From NCBI RefSeq assembly GCF_014208105.1, contig NZ_JACHMQ010000001.1:8060001-8124000 (forward strand): a DNA stretch of 64,000 bases. The letters run 5' to 3'. This document shows positions 1 through 8,057 of the stretch, piece by piece (within the stretch, counting starts at the first letter, position 1; the number at the start of each line of letters is the position of its first letter). The notes beneath the pieces are model-generated. The model was given only the letters and a program-made list of their open reading frames with translations, did no database searches and was not told where the DNA came from. A program made the translations under genes and the position numbers. The DNA is from Actinomadura coerulea. Lineage in GTDB: Bacteria; Actinomycetota; Actinomycetes; Streptosporangiales; Streptosporangiaceae.

Positions 1-1056
1 CACATCGGCTCGGTCTTCGACAAGACCGCCGGCCGCGAGCTGGTGAACGCCGACGCCGTCGCCGGGTTCGGGCAGTACGTCTACGACCGGTACGCGACCG
101 CGCCCCACTTCAACCACATGTCCGGGCACATGCTCGTGCACGACAAGACGATGCTCGGCGACCGTGCCGTCGCCACCCACGCCACCGTCACCGAGTGCAG
201 CCGGACCCCCGCCGGGGAGCGGCTCGTCGTCGAGCTGCACGGCAAGGGCGTCGACTGGCTGCGCACGACGATCGACCTGTACGCGGGGGTGCCGCGCGTG
301 GACGTCCGCTTCCAGCTCGGCAAGCAGCCCACCGCGGCCAAGGAGGCGGTCTTCTTCGCGTTCCCGTTCGCCGTGGACGGCCCGCCCGCCGCGTGGGAGC
401 TGACCGGCGGCGTCGGCGGCACCGGCGTCCCGAGCGTCCCGGGATCGGCCGAGCACATGCGCCCGATCCGCCACTGGGTCGCCTTCGAGGACCCCGAACT
501 GACCGTCGCGTGGGCGACGCTGGAGGCGCCGCTCGTCCAGTTCGGCTCCATCCACATGCCCTACGCGCCGTTCCCGCCCACGCTCGACAACGAGGACGGC
601 ACCGTCTACTCGTGGGCGCTGAACAACATCTGGGACACCAACTTCCCGTCCCAGCAGCAGGGCGAGACCACGTTCCGGTACGCGCTCGCGTCCGGCGCGG
701 CGGGCTCGGGCCGCCGGCTCGGCGCCCGCACGGCCGCCGGGATCACCGACCCGTTCGTCGCCACCCTCGCGACCGGCGACATGCCCGCCGCGGATTCGGG
801 GACCTTCCTGCGCGTGGACGACCCGGACGTGCTCGTCACCTCCGTGGGCCGCGCCCGCGACGGCGGCGGGCTGGCCGTCCGGCTCCAGTCCCTCGCCGCG
901 GGACCCGTGGAGACGGGCCTGCACGTGCCGGGCGCCACCGGCGCGTCACTGAGCGGCGGTCTGGAGCGTGACCCGGCGGAGCTGCCTGTCCGGGACGGCA
1001 CCATGACGGTGCGGCTGCCCGCCTGCGGCGTCGCCACCGTCACGGTTCGGCGTTGA
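1..1056 (+). CDS. Glycoside hydrolase family 38-like protein, C-terminal part (truncated by window edge)
   Basis: The reading frame is open at base 1, so only about the last 351 residues are present and the catalytic N-terminal part lies outside. What remains looks like the beta-rich C-terminal region of family 38 (alpha-mannosidase-like) hydrolases: long alternating hydrophobic strands, the segment HMSGHMLVHDKT, and WALNNIWDTNFPSQQQGE near residue 200, a pattern I associate with GH38-like proteins. It ends 17 bases before an enolase-superfamily sugar-acid dehydratase, so the two probably form a carbohydrate-degradation operon. Substrate cannot be read from this fragment. The family assignment is moderate because no catalytic residue is visible. 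Confidence 0.6.
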   Translation, partial: HIGSVFDKTAGRELVNADAVAGFGQYVYDRYATAPHFNHMSGHMLVHDKTMLGDRAVATHATVTECSRTPAGERLVVELHGKGVDWLRTTIDLYAGVPRVDVRFQLGKQPTAAKEAVFFAFPFAVDGPPAAWELTGGVGGTGVPSVPGSAEHMRPIRHWVAFEDPELTVAWATLEAPLVQFGSIHMPYAPFPPTLDNEDGTVYSWALNNIWDTNFPSQQQGETTFRYALASGAAGSGRRLGARTAAGITDPFVATLATGDMPAADSGTFLRVDDPDVLVTSVGRARDGGGLAVRLQSLAAGPVETGLHVPGATGASLSGGLERDPAELPVRDGTMTVRLPACGVATVTVRR

Positions 1057-1073
1057 GTACGGATCGGGGACAC

Positions 1074-2309
1074 ATGAAGATCACAGGTATCCGCGCCACC
1101 ACGGTCACCGTGCCGCTGGAGGCCCCCCTCCTGCACAGCAACGGCGCGCACTGGGGCCGCTTCGTCCGGACGATCGTCGAGGTCGAGGCCGACAACGGCC
1201 TGGTCGGGCTCGGCGAGATGGGCGGCGGCGGGCAGAGCGCCGAGGCCGCCTTCGAGGCCCTCGCCCCGCACCTGGAGGGCCACGACCCGTTCGAGCTGGA
1301 GGCGCTCCGCTTCAAGATCGCCAACCCGACGGCGAGCCTGTACAACAACCGCACCCAGATGCTCGCCGCCATCGAGTTCGCCTGCCTCGACCTCGTCGGC
1401 CAGCACCTCGGCGTCCCGGTGCACGACCTGCTCGGCGGACGCATCCGCGACTCCGTCCCGTTCGCGTCCTACCTGTTCTACCGCTACCCGGGCGCGGGAG
1501 GCTCGCCGGAGGTCCGCACCCCCGAGCAGCTCGTCGAGCACGCCCGCGCGCTGAAGGACGCGCACGGGTTCACCGTCCACAAGCTGAAGGGCGGGGTGTT
1601 CCCGCCGGGCCACGAACTGGAGTGCTACAAGGCGCTGGCCGGCGCGTTCCCCGGCGACCGCCTGCGCTACGACCCGAACTCCGTGCTGAGCCTGGAGGAG
1701 GGCCTGCGGTTCGGGAAGGCCATCGAGGACCTGCCCAACGACTACCTGGAGGACCCCGTCCTCGGGCTGGAGGGGCTGCGCCTCGTCCGCGAGCGCGTCA
1801 ACGTCCCGCTCGCGACCAACACCGTCGTCGTGAACTTCGAGCAGCTCGCCGCGAACGTGCTGCGCCGCAGCGCGGACGTCGTCCTGCTCGACACCACGTT
1901 CTGGGGCGGCATCCGGGCGTGCGTGAAGGCCGCCGGGGTGTGCGAGACGTTCCAGATCGGCGTCGCCGTCCACTCCTCCGGGGAGCTCGGCATCCAGCTC
2001 GCCACCATGCTGCACCTCGGCGCCGTCCTGCCCAACCTCACCTACGCCGCCGACGCGCACTACCACCACCTCGCCGACGACGTCATCGAGGGCGGGCCGA
2101 TGCGGTACTCCGGCGGAAGGATCCCCGTACCGTCGGGCCCCGGCCTGGGCGTCCGCCTGGACCGCGACAAGATGGCCGAGTACGCGGAGCTGTACAGGGA
2201 GCTCGGGGGCTACCCCTACGACCGCGACCCCGGCCGCCCGGGCTGGTACCCGCTCGTCCCCAACGACCGGTGGGCCGATCCCGACGCCGCACTGCCGCCG
2301 CTCGATTAG
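1074..2309 (+). CDS. Glucarate dehydratase-like enolase superfamily enzyme
   Basis: A 411-residue mandelate racemase/muconate lactonizing family protein, closest in pattern to glucarate dehydratases, which remove water from D-glucarate or related acid sugars. The expected residues are visible in order: the KLK base motif (VHKLKGG), metal ligands in RYDPN, YLEDP and LATNT, and the catalytic His in VHSSGELG. The ATG at 1074 is preceded by GGGGA; a TTG at 1053 overlaps the upstream stop and would add seven residues, which I did not choose. It follows the GH38-like gene by 17 bases and is probably cotranscribed with it. Exact substrate is inference; related galactarate or fuconate dehydratases cannot be excluded. 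Confidence 0.8.
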   Translation: MKITGIRATTVTVPLEAPLLHSNGAHWGRFVRTIVEVEADNGLVGLGEMGGGGQSAEAAFEALAPHLEGHDPFELEALRFKIANPTASLYNNRTQMLAAIEFACLDLVGQHLGVPVHDLLGGRIRDSVPFASYLFYRYPGAGGSPEVRTPEQLVEHARALKDAHGFTVHKLKGGVFPPGHELECYKALAGAFPGDRLRYDPNSVLSLEEGLRFGKAIEDLPNDYLEDPVLGLEGLRLVRERVNVPLATNTVVVNFEQLAANVLRRSADVVLLDTTFWGGIRACVKAAGVCETFQIGVAVHSSGELGIQLATMLHLGAVLPNLTYAADAHYHHLADDVIEGGPMRYSGGRIPVPSGPGLGVRLDRDKMAEYAELYRELGGYPYDRDPGRPGWYPLVPNDRWADPDAALPPLD

Positions 2310-2312
2310 CCT
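2307..2312 (+). promoter_or_regulatory. Candidate -10 element for a leaderless GNAT gene
   Basis: TAGCCT fits the actinobacterial -10 pattern TANNNT and lies exactly seven bases before the GTG at 2320. No Shine-Dalgarno sequence precedes that GTG. This geometry predicts a transcript starting at or next to the start codon. Confidence 0.4.
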
Positions 2313-2319
2313 GCCACGT

Positions 2320-2796
2320 GTGATTCGTTACGCGACGGACGGCGACGTCCCGGAGATATTGCGGCTCATCCGCGAGCTGGCGGAGTACGAGCGCGCCCCC
2401 CACGAGGTGAAGGCGACCGAGGACCAGCTGCGGGAGCGGCTGTTCGGCGACGACCCCAGGGTCTTCGCCCACGTCGCCGAGCACGACGGCCGGGTCGTCG
2501 GGTTCGCCGTGTGGTTCCTCTCGTTCTCCACGTGGAACGGCACGCACGGCATCTACCTGGAGGACCTGTTCGTCGAGCCGGAGTACCGCGGCCACGGCTA
2601 CGGCAGGGCGCTGCTCACCGAGCTGGCCCGCGTCGCCGACGACCGCGGCTACGGGCGCGTCGAGTGGTCGGTCCTCGACTGGAACGAGCCGGCGATCGGG
2701 TTCTACAAGGCCCTCGGCGCCCGCCCGCAGGACGAGTGGACGGTGTACCGCCTCACCGGCGACGCCCTCACCCGGGCCCCCCGCTCCGGCGGCTGA
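2320..2796 (+). CDS. GNAT family N-acetyltransferase (diamine acetyltransferase-like)
   Basis: A 158-residue single-domain acetyltransferase. The acetyl-CoA pyrophosphate-binding motif A is clear (YLEDLFVEPEYRGHGYGRAL, around residues 83-102), followed by the usual motif B region with WNEPAIGFYKALGA. The arrangement resembles spermidine/spermine N1-acetyltransferases, which acetylate polyamines or thialysine, but the acceptor cannot be read from sequence. The GTG at 2320 has no ribosome-binding site, while TAGCCT lies seven bases upstream, so it is probably leaderless and transcribed separately from the dehydratase gene that ends 10 bases before it. Confidence 0.85.
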   Translation: MIRYATDGDVPEILRLIRELAEYERAPHEVKATEDQLRERLFGDDPRVFAHVAEHDGRVVGFAVWFLSFSTWNGTHGIYLEDLFVEPEYRGHGYGRALLTELARVADDRGYGRVEWSVLDWNEPAIGFYKALGARPQDEWTVYRLTGDALTRAPRSGG

Positions 2797-2835
2797 CTTG
2801 CGTCCGGTACCGGGGTACGGGCCTACGGTCGGTCC

Positions 2836-3195
2836 ATGGAGCTTCAGCGGGTTCCGGCCGGGCCGGACGACGATGGATGGGCGCCGGAGGCGTGCGCGCT
2901 GCCGACGGCCGAGCGGCCGTTGCGGGTCGCCGAGTTCGACGCCCTGTTCGCCGAGGAGGTGACCGCCGTGCGGCCCGCCGGGACGGGCCGGGTGCGGATG
3001 GAACTGCGCCCGGAGCCGCGGGCCGCCGCGCGGGCCGCCGAGCTCGCCGCCCGGGAGACGGGCTGCTGCTCGTTCTTCACCTTCACCCTCGTCGCGACCG
3101 GCGGCGCGCTGGCCCTGGAGATCAGCGCCGGCGACCGCCGCACCGCGGTCCTGGACGCCCTGGCGGCCCGCGCCGCCCGGATGGCCGCCCCCTGA
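2836..3195 (+). CDS. Small conserved protein with a CCSFF motif, function unknown
   Basis: A 119-residue soluble protein I cannot assign to a characterised family. It has an alpha/beta-like composition, an Ala/Arg-rich helix around residues 55-70 and a double cysteine followed by aromatics (TGCCSFFTF, about residues 76-84). Adjacent cysteines of this kind often bind metal or serve redox roles, but nothing else here supports a specific reaction. TACGGT lies six bases before the ATG and no Shine-Dalgarno sequence is seen, so the gene is probably leaderless. It converges on sodN across a strong shared terminator. Confidence 0.7.
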   Translation: MELQRVPAGPDDDGWAPEACALPTAERPLRVAEFDALFAEEVTAVRPAGTGRVRMELRPEPRAAARAAELAARETGCCSFFTFTLVATGGALALEISAGDRRTAVLDALAARAARMAAP

Positions 3196-3217
3196 CACGC
3201 CGCCGCCCCCTGACACG

Positions 3218-3253
3218 CCGCGAGGGCCGTCCGGCAGCGGACGGCCCTCGCGG
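3218..3253. terminator. Bidirectional rho-independent-type hairpin
   Basis: A perfect 16-bp stem (3218-3233 with 3238-3253) closed by a GCAG tetraloop. It lies between two convergent genes, the CCSFF protein and sodN, and can end transcription from both sides. No long T tract follows, as is common in GC-rich actinomycetes. Confidence 0.8.
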
Positions 3254-3267
3254 TGAGCTGGACGCGC

Positions 3268-3669
3268 TCAGCCCTGCTTGGTCTCCCAGAAGATCTTGTC
3301 GATTTCGGCGATCTTCGCGAGCAGGTCCTCGGCGGCCTTGGTGTCCATGCTGCCCTTGGTGCCGGCCGCCCCGGCGAGCTTGGTGGCCTCGTTGAACAGC
3401 TGGTGCAGCTGCGGGTACTTCTCGAAGTGCGGCGGCTTGAAGTAGTCGGTCCACAGCACCCAGAGGTGCTCCTTGACCAGCTGCGAGCGCTGCTCCTTGA
3501 TCAGGATCGCCCGGGCGCGGAACTCCGGGTCCTCGTTGGCGGCGTACTTCTCACAGATCGCCTTCACGGACTCGGCCTCGATCCGGGCCTGCGCCGGGTC
3601 GTAGACGCCGCACGGCAGGTCGCAGTGCGCAGACACCGTGGTCTTCGGGCGCAGAAGATTGAGCAACAC
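3268..3669 (-). CDS. sodN: Nickel-containing superoxide dismutase
   Basis: The protein dismutates superoxide to oxygen and hydrogen peroxide with a mononuclear nickel centre and is cytoplasmic and hexameric in characterised members. The nickel hook HCDLPCGVYD starts at residue 15, leaving a 14-residue leader (MLLNLLRPKTTVSA) that must be removed to free His1; Cys2, Cys6, Asp3 and Tyr9 of the mature chain are all present. The length of 133 residues is usual. The GTG start at 3669 follows GGGAAGGGA by seven bases. The divergently oriented neighbour is the matching maturation peptidase. Family members are typically nickel-induced and controlled by Nur; I could not identify a Nur box with confidence. 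Confidence 0.97.
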   Translation of the reverse strand: MLLNLLRPKTTVSAHCDLPCGVYDPAQARIEAESVKAICEKYAANEDPEFRARAILIKEQRSQLVKEHLWVLWTDYFKPPHFEKYPQLHQLFNEATKLAGAAGTKGSMDTKAAEDLLAKIAEIDKIFWETKQG

Positions 3670-3852
3670 CTGCTAGTCCCTTCCCTCGTTGCGGATCATG
3701 CTCAGGTCACCGACATTACCCTTGTGCACCGGGGCCCGTCCGGGCAGGGCACTCGGTAATTCGGCCTAAGACCCGGGCCGTCCGGCCCGGAACCTCTCCA
3801 GCAGTGTTTGTGACCGCCGCCCGGCGAAGTATGCGGGCCGACGAGGAGGACC

Positions 3853-4248
3853 ATGCGGACCCGGACCACGGTGCTGTGCGGCCTCGCGGGCGCGGCGGCG
3901 CTCGCGCTCGCGGGAGCGCGCAGGCTCGCGGTCGTGGAGGTCAGTGGCGACTCGATGCTCCCGGGCCTGCGGCCGGGGGACTGGCTCGTCGTCCGCGACG
4001 GCGCCCGTCCCGCCCCGGGCGACGTGGTCGTGGCCGAGCACCCGGAGCGGCGCGGCCTGCTCATCGTCAAACGCGTCGCGCACCGAACCGCTGGCGGCTG
4101 GTGGCTGGAGAGCGACAACCAGCGGGCCCCGGGCCGCCAGGACAGCTGGGACTTCGGCCCCGTCCCCGACGCCCTGGTGAGGGGACGCGTCATCGCCCGC
4201 TACTGGCCCCTCCCGCGCCTGATCCCGCGACGGGACGCGAAGACCTGA
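3853..4248 (+). CDS. sodX: Nickel-type superoxide dismutase maturation protease (S26 family)
   Basis: A 131-residue signal-peptidase-I-like serine protease of the type that trims the leader from nickel superoxide dismutase. It has an N-terminal hydrophobic segment (residues 6-22), the catalytic serine in VSGDSM (Ser34) and the general-base lysine in LLIVKRV (Lys73). It lacks the long extra domains of true secretory signal peptidases. The ATG follows GAGGAGGA by two bases, a rather tight spacing. It is divergent from sodN across 183 bases, so both could share a regulatory region. The assignment rests on domain architecture plus adjacency to sodN. Confidence 0.93.
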   Translation: MRTRTTVLCGLAGAAALALAGARRLAVVEVSGDSMLPGLRPGDWLVVRDGARPAPGDVVVAEHPERRGLLIVKRVAHRTAGGWWLESDNQRAPGRQDSWDFGPVPDALVRGRVIARYWPLPRLIPRRDAKT

Positions 4249-4362
4249 GCCGCCCGCGTCCCGCGGAGCCGGGGCCGAACCGGCCGAAAGTACGACCACC
4301 GCCGGCGTGAACCGTGCTTTGGGTCGGTGCCCCGAGGCGGCGCCGCCGACGACGATGCCGTC

Positions 4363-5253
4363 ATGCCACTTGAAGATCCGGTCCCGATGCTGCACGCCGA
4401 GGGACTGACGAAAAGGTACGGACGCCGGGAGGCGCTGAGCGACGTCGATCTGCGCGTTCCGGCCGGTCGCGTCGTGGGCCTGGTGGGTCCCAACGGGGCC
4501 GGCAAGTCGACGCTGCTGAACCTGGCCTGCGGACTGCTGGAGCCGACGTCGGGCTCGCTCCGCGTTCTGGGGTCCCGCCCGGCGGCGAGCGCCGCGCACC
4601 TGGCCAAAGTCGGGTTCGTGGCGCAGAACACGCCGGTGTACCCGTCGTTCAGCGTGGCCGACCACCTGCGCCTTGGGGCGCGCCTGAACCCGTCCTGGGA
4701 CCAGGGGCTGGCCGAACGGCGCATCGGGCAGGTCGGGCTGAACCCGAACCAGAAGGCGGGACGGCTGTCGGGCGGTCAGCGCGCGCAGCTGGCGCTGACC
4801 GTCGCCGCCGCCAAGCGGCCCGAACTGCTGATCTTCGACGAGCCGGCCGCCGCGCTGGACCCGCTGGCGCGCCAGGGGTTCCTGGCGAACCTGATGGAGT
4901 TCGTCGCGGAGCTCGGCGCCAGTGCCGTGCTGTCCTCGCACCTGCTCGGCGACATCGAGCAGGTCTGCGACTACCTCATCGTGCTGTGCGACTCGCGGGT
5001 CCAGGTGGCCGGCGACGTCCGTGACCTGCTGGCCCGCCATCACCGGCTGGCCGCGCCCGGCGGCGGCCCCGGGCCCCTGCCTGCGGGGGTCGAGGTCGTC
5101 CGCGAGGAGCACGGCGGCGCGGTGGTGCGCACCGGGCTTCCGGCGTCGGAGCTTCCGTTCCGGGCCGGGCCCGTCACGCTCGAAGAGCTGGTGCTCGCGT
5201 ACATGTCGCGGGCGGGCGCGCCCGCCGCCCAGGTCCGGGAGGGAGCACGATGA
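4363..5253 (+). CDS. ABC transporter ATP-binding protein
   Basis: A 296-residue nucleotide-binding subunit of an ABC-2 type exporter. It shows Walker A (GPNGAGKST), Q-loop (VAQNTPVYPSF), signature (LSGGQRAQL) and Walker B (LLIFDEPAAALDP), then a C-terminal extension of about 80 residues typical of actinobacterial drug or lipid exporters. The permease gene overlaps its stop codon in ATGA. Start choice is uncertain: ATG at 4363 is used here, but ATG 4387 and GTG 4327 are also in frame and none has a good ribosome-binding site. The two-component system downstream probably controls or senses through this transporter; substrate unknown. Confidence 0.88.
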   Translation: MPLEDPVPMLHAEGLTKRYGRREALSDVDLRVPAGRVVGLVGPNGAGKSTLLNLACGLLEPTSGSLRVLGSRPAASAAHLAKVGFVAQNTPVYPSFSVADHLRLGARLNPSWDQGLAERRIGQVGLNPNQKAGRLSGGQRAQLALTVAAAKRPELLIFDEPAAALDPLARQGFLANLMEFVAELGASAVLSSHLLGDIEQVCDYLIVLCDSRVQVAGDVRDLLARHHRLAAPGGGPGPLPAGVEVVREEHGGAVVRTGLPASELPFRAGPVTLEELVLAYMSRAGAPAAQVREGAR

Positions 5254-6269
5254 TCTGGTTGAACTGGCGCCAGTTCCGCCTCCAGGCGATCGCCGGCGCG
5301 GCCGGGCTCGTCCTGATCGCCGCCTATCTGCTGTACCTGGGCATGGACATCCGGGACGCGCACGACGCCTACCGGTCCCGGTGCGGCGACGCCGCCGCCT
5401 GCGCGCAGGCCGCCGTCCAGTTCCAGGGCGCCTACCGGAACACGCTGCTGTTCCTGGCCGCCGGGCTCCAGCTGATCGCCGTCGTCATCGGCGTGTTCTG
5501 GGGAGCACCGCTCATCGCCCGGGAACTGGAACTCGGCACCCACCGGCTGGTGTGGAACCAGAGCGTGACGCGCGGCCGCTGGCTGATCGGCAGGATGGCG
5601 TTCGTCGGCCTGGCCGCGATGGTCCTGACGGGCCTGGCCGCGCTGCTGCTCACCTGGGCCGCCTCCCCGTACGACGAGGTCGCCGCCGACCGGTTCGGGA
5701 CGATCGAGTTCGGCGCCCGCAACATCGCCCCGATCGGCTACGCCCTCCTCTCCTTCGCCCTCGGCACCACCGTCGGCCTGCTCGTCCGCCGGACGCTTCC
5801 GGCGATGGCCGTCACGGGCGCCCTCTTCCTCGTCGTCCAGTTCGCGGTGCCGAACCTGGTGCGACCGCACCTCATGCCGTCCGAGAAGACGTCCCTGCCG
5901 ATGACGGCGCAGACCGTCAACCAGGCCAGGAACCTGGGCAGTATCACCGGCGCCCCCGTCATCGGGGGGCTGCAGGTGCCCGGCGCACCGGACGCGTGGA
6001 TCAGCGAGACCAGCCCGCTGCGCACCCGGGACGGACGGACGCTCAGCGCGAGCAAGTTCAACGCGTGTCTCGACACCCCGGCGAAGACCGGCGCGGGCGG
6101 AACGTTCGGCGACACCGCCGTGTGCCTGTCCGCCCTCGACCTCCACGTCGACGTCGAATACCAGCCCAGCGGCCGCTACTGGAGCTTCCAGCTGGCCGAA
6201 ACAGGGTTGTACCTATTGGCCTGCGCACTCCTCACCGCCGTTTCGCTGCGGCGCGTCCGGCGTGCGTGA
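5250..6269 (+). CDS. ABC-2 type transporter permease
   Basis: A 339-residue integral membrane partner of the preceding ATPase. Hydrophobic segments occur near residues 12-32, 65-88, 108-135, 165-190, 195-215 and 310-332, giving about six spans, with a long extracytoplasmic loop (about residues 215-305) before the last one. The loop holds two cysteines that could pair. The ATG overlaps the ATPase stop codon (ATGA), which indicates translational coupling. Substrate cannot be inferred; in actinomycetes such pairs often confer resistance to antimicrobial or membrane-active compounds. Confidence 0.85.
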   Translation: MIWLNWRQFRLQAIAGAAGLVLIAAYLLYLGMDIRDAHDAYRSRCGDAAACAQAAVQFQGAYRNTLLFLAAGLQLIAVVIGVFWGAPLIARELELGTHRLVWNQSVTRGRWLIGRMAFVGLAAMVLTGLAALLLTWAASPYDEVAADRFGTIEFGARNIAPIGYALLSFALGTTVGLLVRRTLPAMAVTGALFLVVQFAVPNLVRPHLMPSEKTSLPMTAQTVNQARNLGSITGAPVIGGLQVPGAPDAWISETSPLRTRDGRTLSASKFNACLDTPAKTGAGGTFGDTAVCLSALDLHVDVEYQPSGRYWSFQLAETGLYLLACALLTAVSLRRVRRA

Positions 6270-6303
6270 AGCGACGATTCCCGACAGCGAAACCAGGTCT
6301 CTC

Positions 6304-6819
6304 ATGTCGCTTGCGAACAGTCATCAGAATGGTTCCGGCGGGTCTCCGGCGAAAATGGACGCGCTGGTCAACGCGGGGCTGGGCGTGGTGTTCGCCCTGG
6401 GCATCGCCCTCACGGCGTTCATGCTCATCCGCAGCTGGGGCGGCGCCTCCTGGCTCTACACCACCGCCGTCGCGGTGGTGATGTGCGGGCTGGCGCTGGT
6501 CCGGCGGCGAGGCGCCTGGCCCGCGGCCGCGGGCGTCGCCGTGGCGGCCTGTGCGGTGGGGGTCTCCATGGCCGCCGCCCTGCCGCAGGAGCCGTCCCCG
6601 GCGGCGGCGCTGGCCCTCGCCGTGCTCGTCGGCTCCTCGCTCAGAGTGCTGCCGCTGCCGACGGCCGCCGCCGTCGCCGCGGGCGGCGTCGCAGTGGTCG
6701 CGCTCGCCTGGTTCTCGGGTCCCACGTCCTCGACGGCCTCGACGGCCCTGGCCACGGTCCTGGTGGCCGGCGCTCTCGTGGTGGGGCCGCTGCTTCGCGC
6801 GTTCGCCCCCGTCCGGTAG
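6304..6819 (+). CDS. Stand-alone membrane protein matching the sensor domain of the next histidine kinase
   Basis: A 171-residue protein with about four to five hydrophobic segments between residues 18 and 168 and no enzymatic domain. Its core aligns with the N-terminal membrane region of the kinase encoded immediately downstream: both have SWG near the end of the first span, an EPSP motif followed by a span (EPSPAAALALAVLVGSSLRV here, EPSPAMALGLAVLTGSAIRS in the kinase), and a Pro/Ala-rich turn after it. It therefore looks like a duplicated sensor module kept without the kinase. The ATG at 6304 has only a weak AGG upstream; GTG 6262 overlapping the permease end is an alternative. A role as signal co-receptor or decoy is inference. 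Confidence 0.7.
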   Translation: MSLANSHQNGSGGSPAKMDALVNAGLGVVFALGIALTAFMLIRSWGGASWLYTTAVAVVMCGLALVRRRGAWPAAAGVAVAACAVGVSMAAALPQEPSPAAALALAVLVGSSLRVLPLPTAAAVAAGGVAVVALAWFSGPTSSTASTALATVLVAGALVVGPLLRAFAPVR

Positions 6820-6886
6820 CGATGGGACGCGACGTGGACGCGCCGGGCGCGGACGCGCCCGGCTGGGCCGCCGGACGGTGCGTCGA

Positions 6887-6892
6887 TAATCT
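6887..6892 (+). promoter_or_regulatory. Candidate -10 element for a leaderless histidine kinase gene
   Basis: TAATCT (within GATAATCT) lies seven bases before the ATG at 6900, with no ribosome-binding site between. It suggests that the kinase-regulator pair can be transcribed apart from the transporter genes upstream. Confidence 0.45.
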
Positions 6893-6899
6893 GGCCCGC

Positions 6900-8057
6900 A
6901 TGACCGATCCGGGTGCGTGGGGCCGGGGCGTCTCCGTGGCCGGGCTGGCCGCCGTGTTCCTCGCGGCGATCACCGCGCAGGCCGTCGCCATCACGCGGAG
7001 CTGGGGTCCCTGGTACTGGGTGCCGGGCGGTGTCGCCGCGGCGGCGGTGTGCGTCCCGGCGCTGCTGGGGCTGCGCAGGCCGCTGTGGCCGGCGGTCGCC
7101 GGGTTCGGCCTCGCGGCGGCGGCCATCGCCGCCGTCCGCGCGGCCGGTCCCGACCTTCCCGCCGAACCGAGCCCGGCGATGGCCCTCGGGCTGGCGGTGC
7201 TGACCGGCTCCGCGATCCGGAGCCTCCCGCCGGCGCCGGCCGCCGCCGTCACGGCCGCCGGACCAGTGGTGATCATCGCCGGTCAGTTCGCCGCGGGCCC
7301 GCCCGCCGCCGGCCTCGCGGCGGTGACCGCGCTGGACGGCCTGGTCTGGTCGGCCGCCGTCGGCGCCGGGCTGGCGGTGCGGCTGCTGGACGCGCGGGCG
7401 CGCGGGCGCGCGGGGCGGGTCCGCCGGGACGAGCGGCTGGAGCTCGCCAGGGAACTGCACGACGTCGTGGCCCACCACATCACGGGCATGGTCCTCCAGG
7501 CGCAGGGCGCCCAGGTCGTCGCGCGGCGGAACCCGGAGCAGGTGAGCGGGTACCTCGGCGAGATGGAGGCCGCGGGCACCGAGGCCCTGGCCGCGATGCG
7601 GCGGGTCGTCGGGCTGCTGCGCGACGCCGACGACGCGGCGCCCGCGTCCCCCGGGCCGGAGCGCCTCGGCGCGCTGGTGGAGCGTTTCCGCGGGCAGGGC
7701 CCGGAGGTGCGGCTGAGCCTGCCGGACGGGCTCGCGGACGACGCATGGCCGCCGGAGGTGACGACCACCGTGTACCGCGTCGCCCGGGAGGCGTTGACGA
7801 ACGTGCTGCGGCACGCACCCGGGGCCCGGTCCGTCACGGTCACCGTCGGGCAGGGCCCGGAGGGCGTCACCGTCGAGATCGCCGACGACGCCCCGGACTC
7901 CCCGGCCCGGCACCCGCATCGCGGCGGTTACGGACTGATCGGCATGCGCGAACGCGTCGAGTCGCTGGGGGGCTCGCTGCGCGCCGGACCGCGGCCCGGC
8001 GGCGGCGGCTGGTCCGTGCGGGCCGCCCTGCCCGTCCCCGCGGGGCGGTCCCGGTGA
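6900..8057 (+). CDS. Two-component sensor histidine kinase (HisKA_3 family)
   Basis: A 385-residue NarL-type sensor kinase. Residues 10-165 form a compact membrane domain with little extracellular loop, typical of intramembrane-sensing kinases. The phosphoacceptor is His187 in ARELHDVVAHH, followed by a short dimerisation helix, and the ATPase domain carries the N box (REALTNVLRHA) and a glycine-rich lid (GGYGLIGMRERV). An in-frame ATG at 6822 would add 26 residues; I prefer 6900 because the -10-like TAATCT sits seven bases upstream. The response regulator overlaps its stop by four bases. Gene order with the ABC exporter suggests a BceRS-like stress or drug-sensing module. Confidence 0.92.
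   Translation: MTDPGAWGRGVSVAGLAAVFLAAITAQAVAITRSWGPWYWVPGGVAAAAVCVPALLGLRRPLWPAVAGFGLAAAAIAAVRAAGPDLPAEPSPAMALGLAVLTGSAIRSLPPAPAAAVTAAGPVVIIAGQFAAGPPAAGLAAVTALDGLVWSAAVGAGLAVRLLDARARGRAGRVRRDERLELARELHDVVAHHITGMVLQAQGAQVVARRNPEQVSGYLGEMEAAGTEALAAMRRVVGLLRDADDAAPASPGPERLGALVERFRGQGPEVRLSLPDGLADDAWPPEVTTTVYRVAREALTNVLRHAPGARSVTVTVGQGPEGVTVEIADDAPDSPARHPHRGGYGLIGMRERVESLGGSLRAGPRPGGGGWSVRAALPVPAGRSR

Noticed and set aside
3670..3852. A Nur box between sodN and sodX
   Set aside because: I see no convincing inverted repeat matching the known consensus, so I do not mark a site.
4327..4363. GTG 4327 as start of the ABC ATPase
   Set aside because: It adds 12 residues without similarity to the family and has no ribosome-binding site; however, ATG 4363 and 4387 are not clearly better, so the start remains open.
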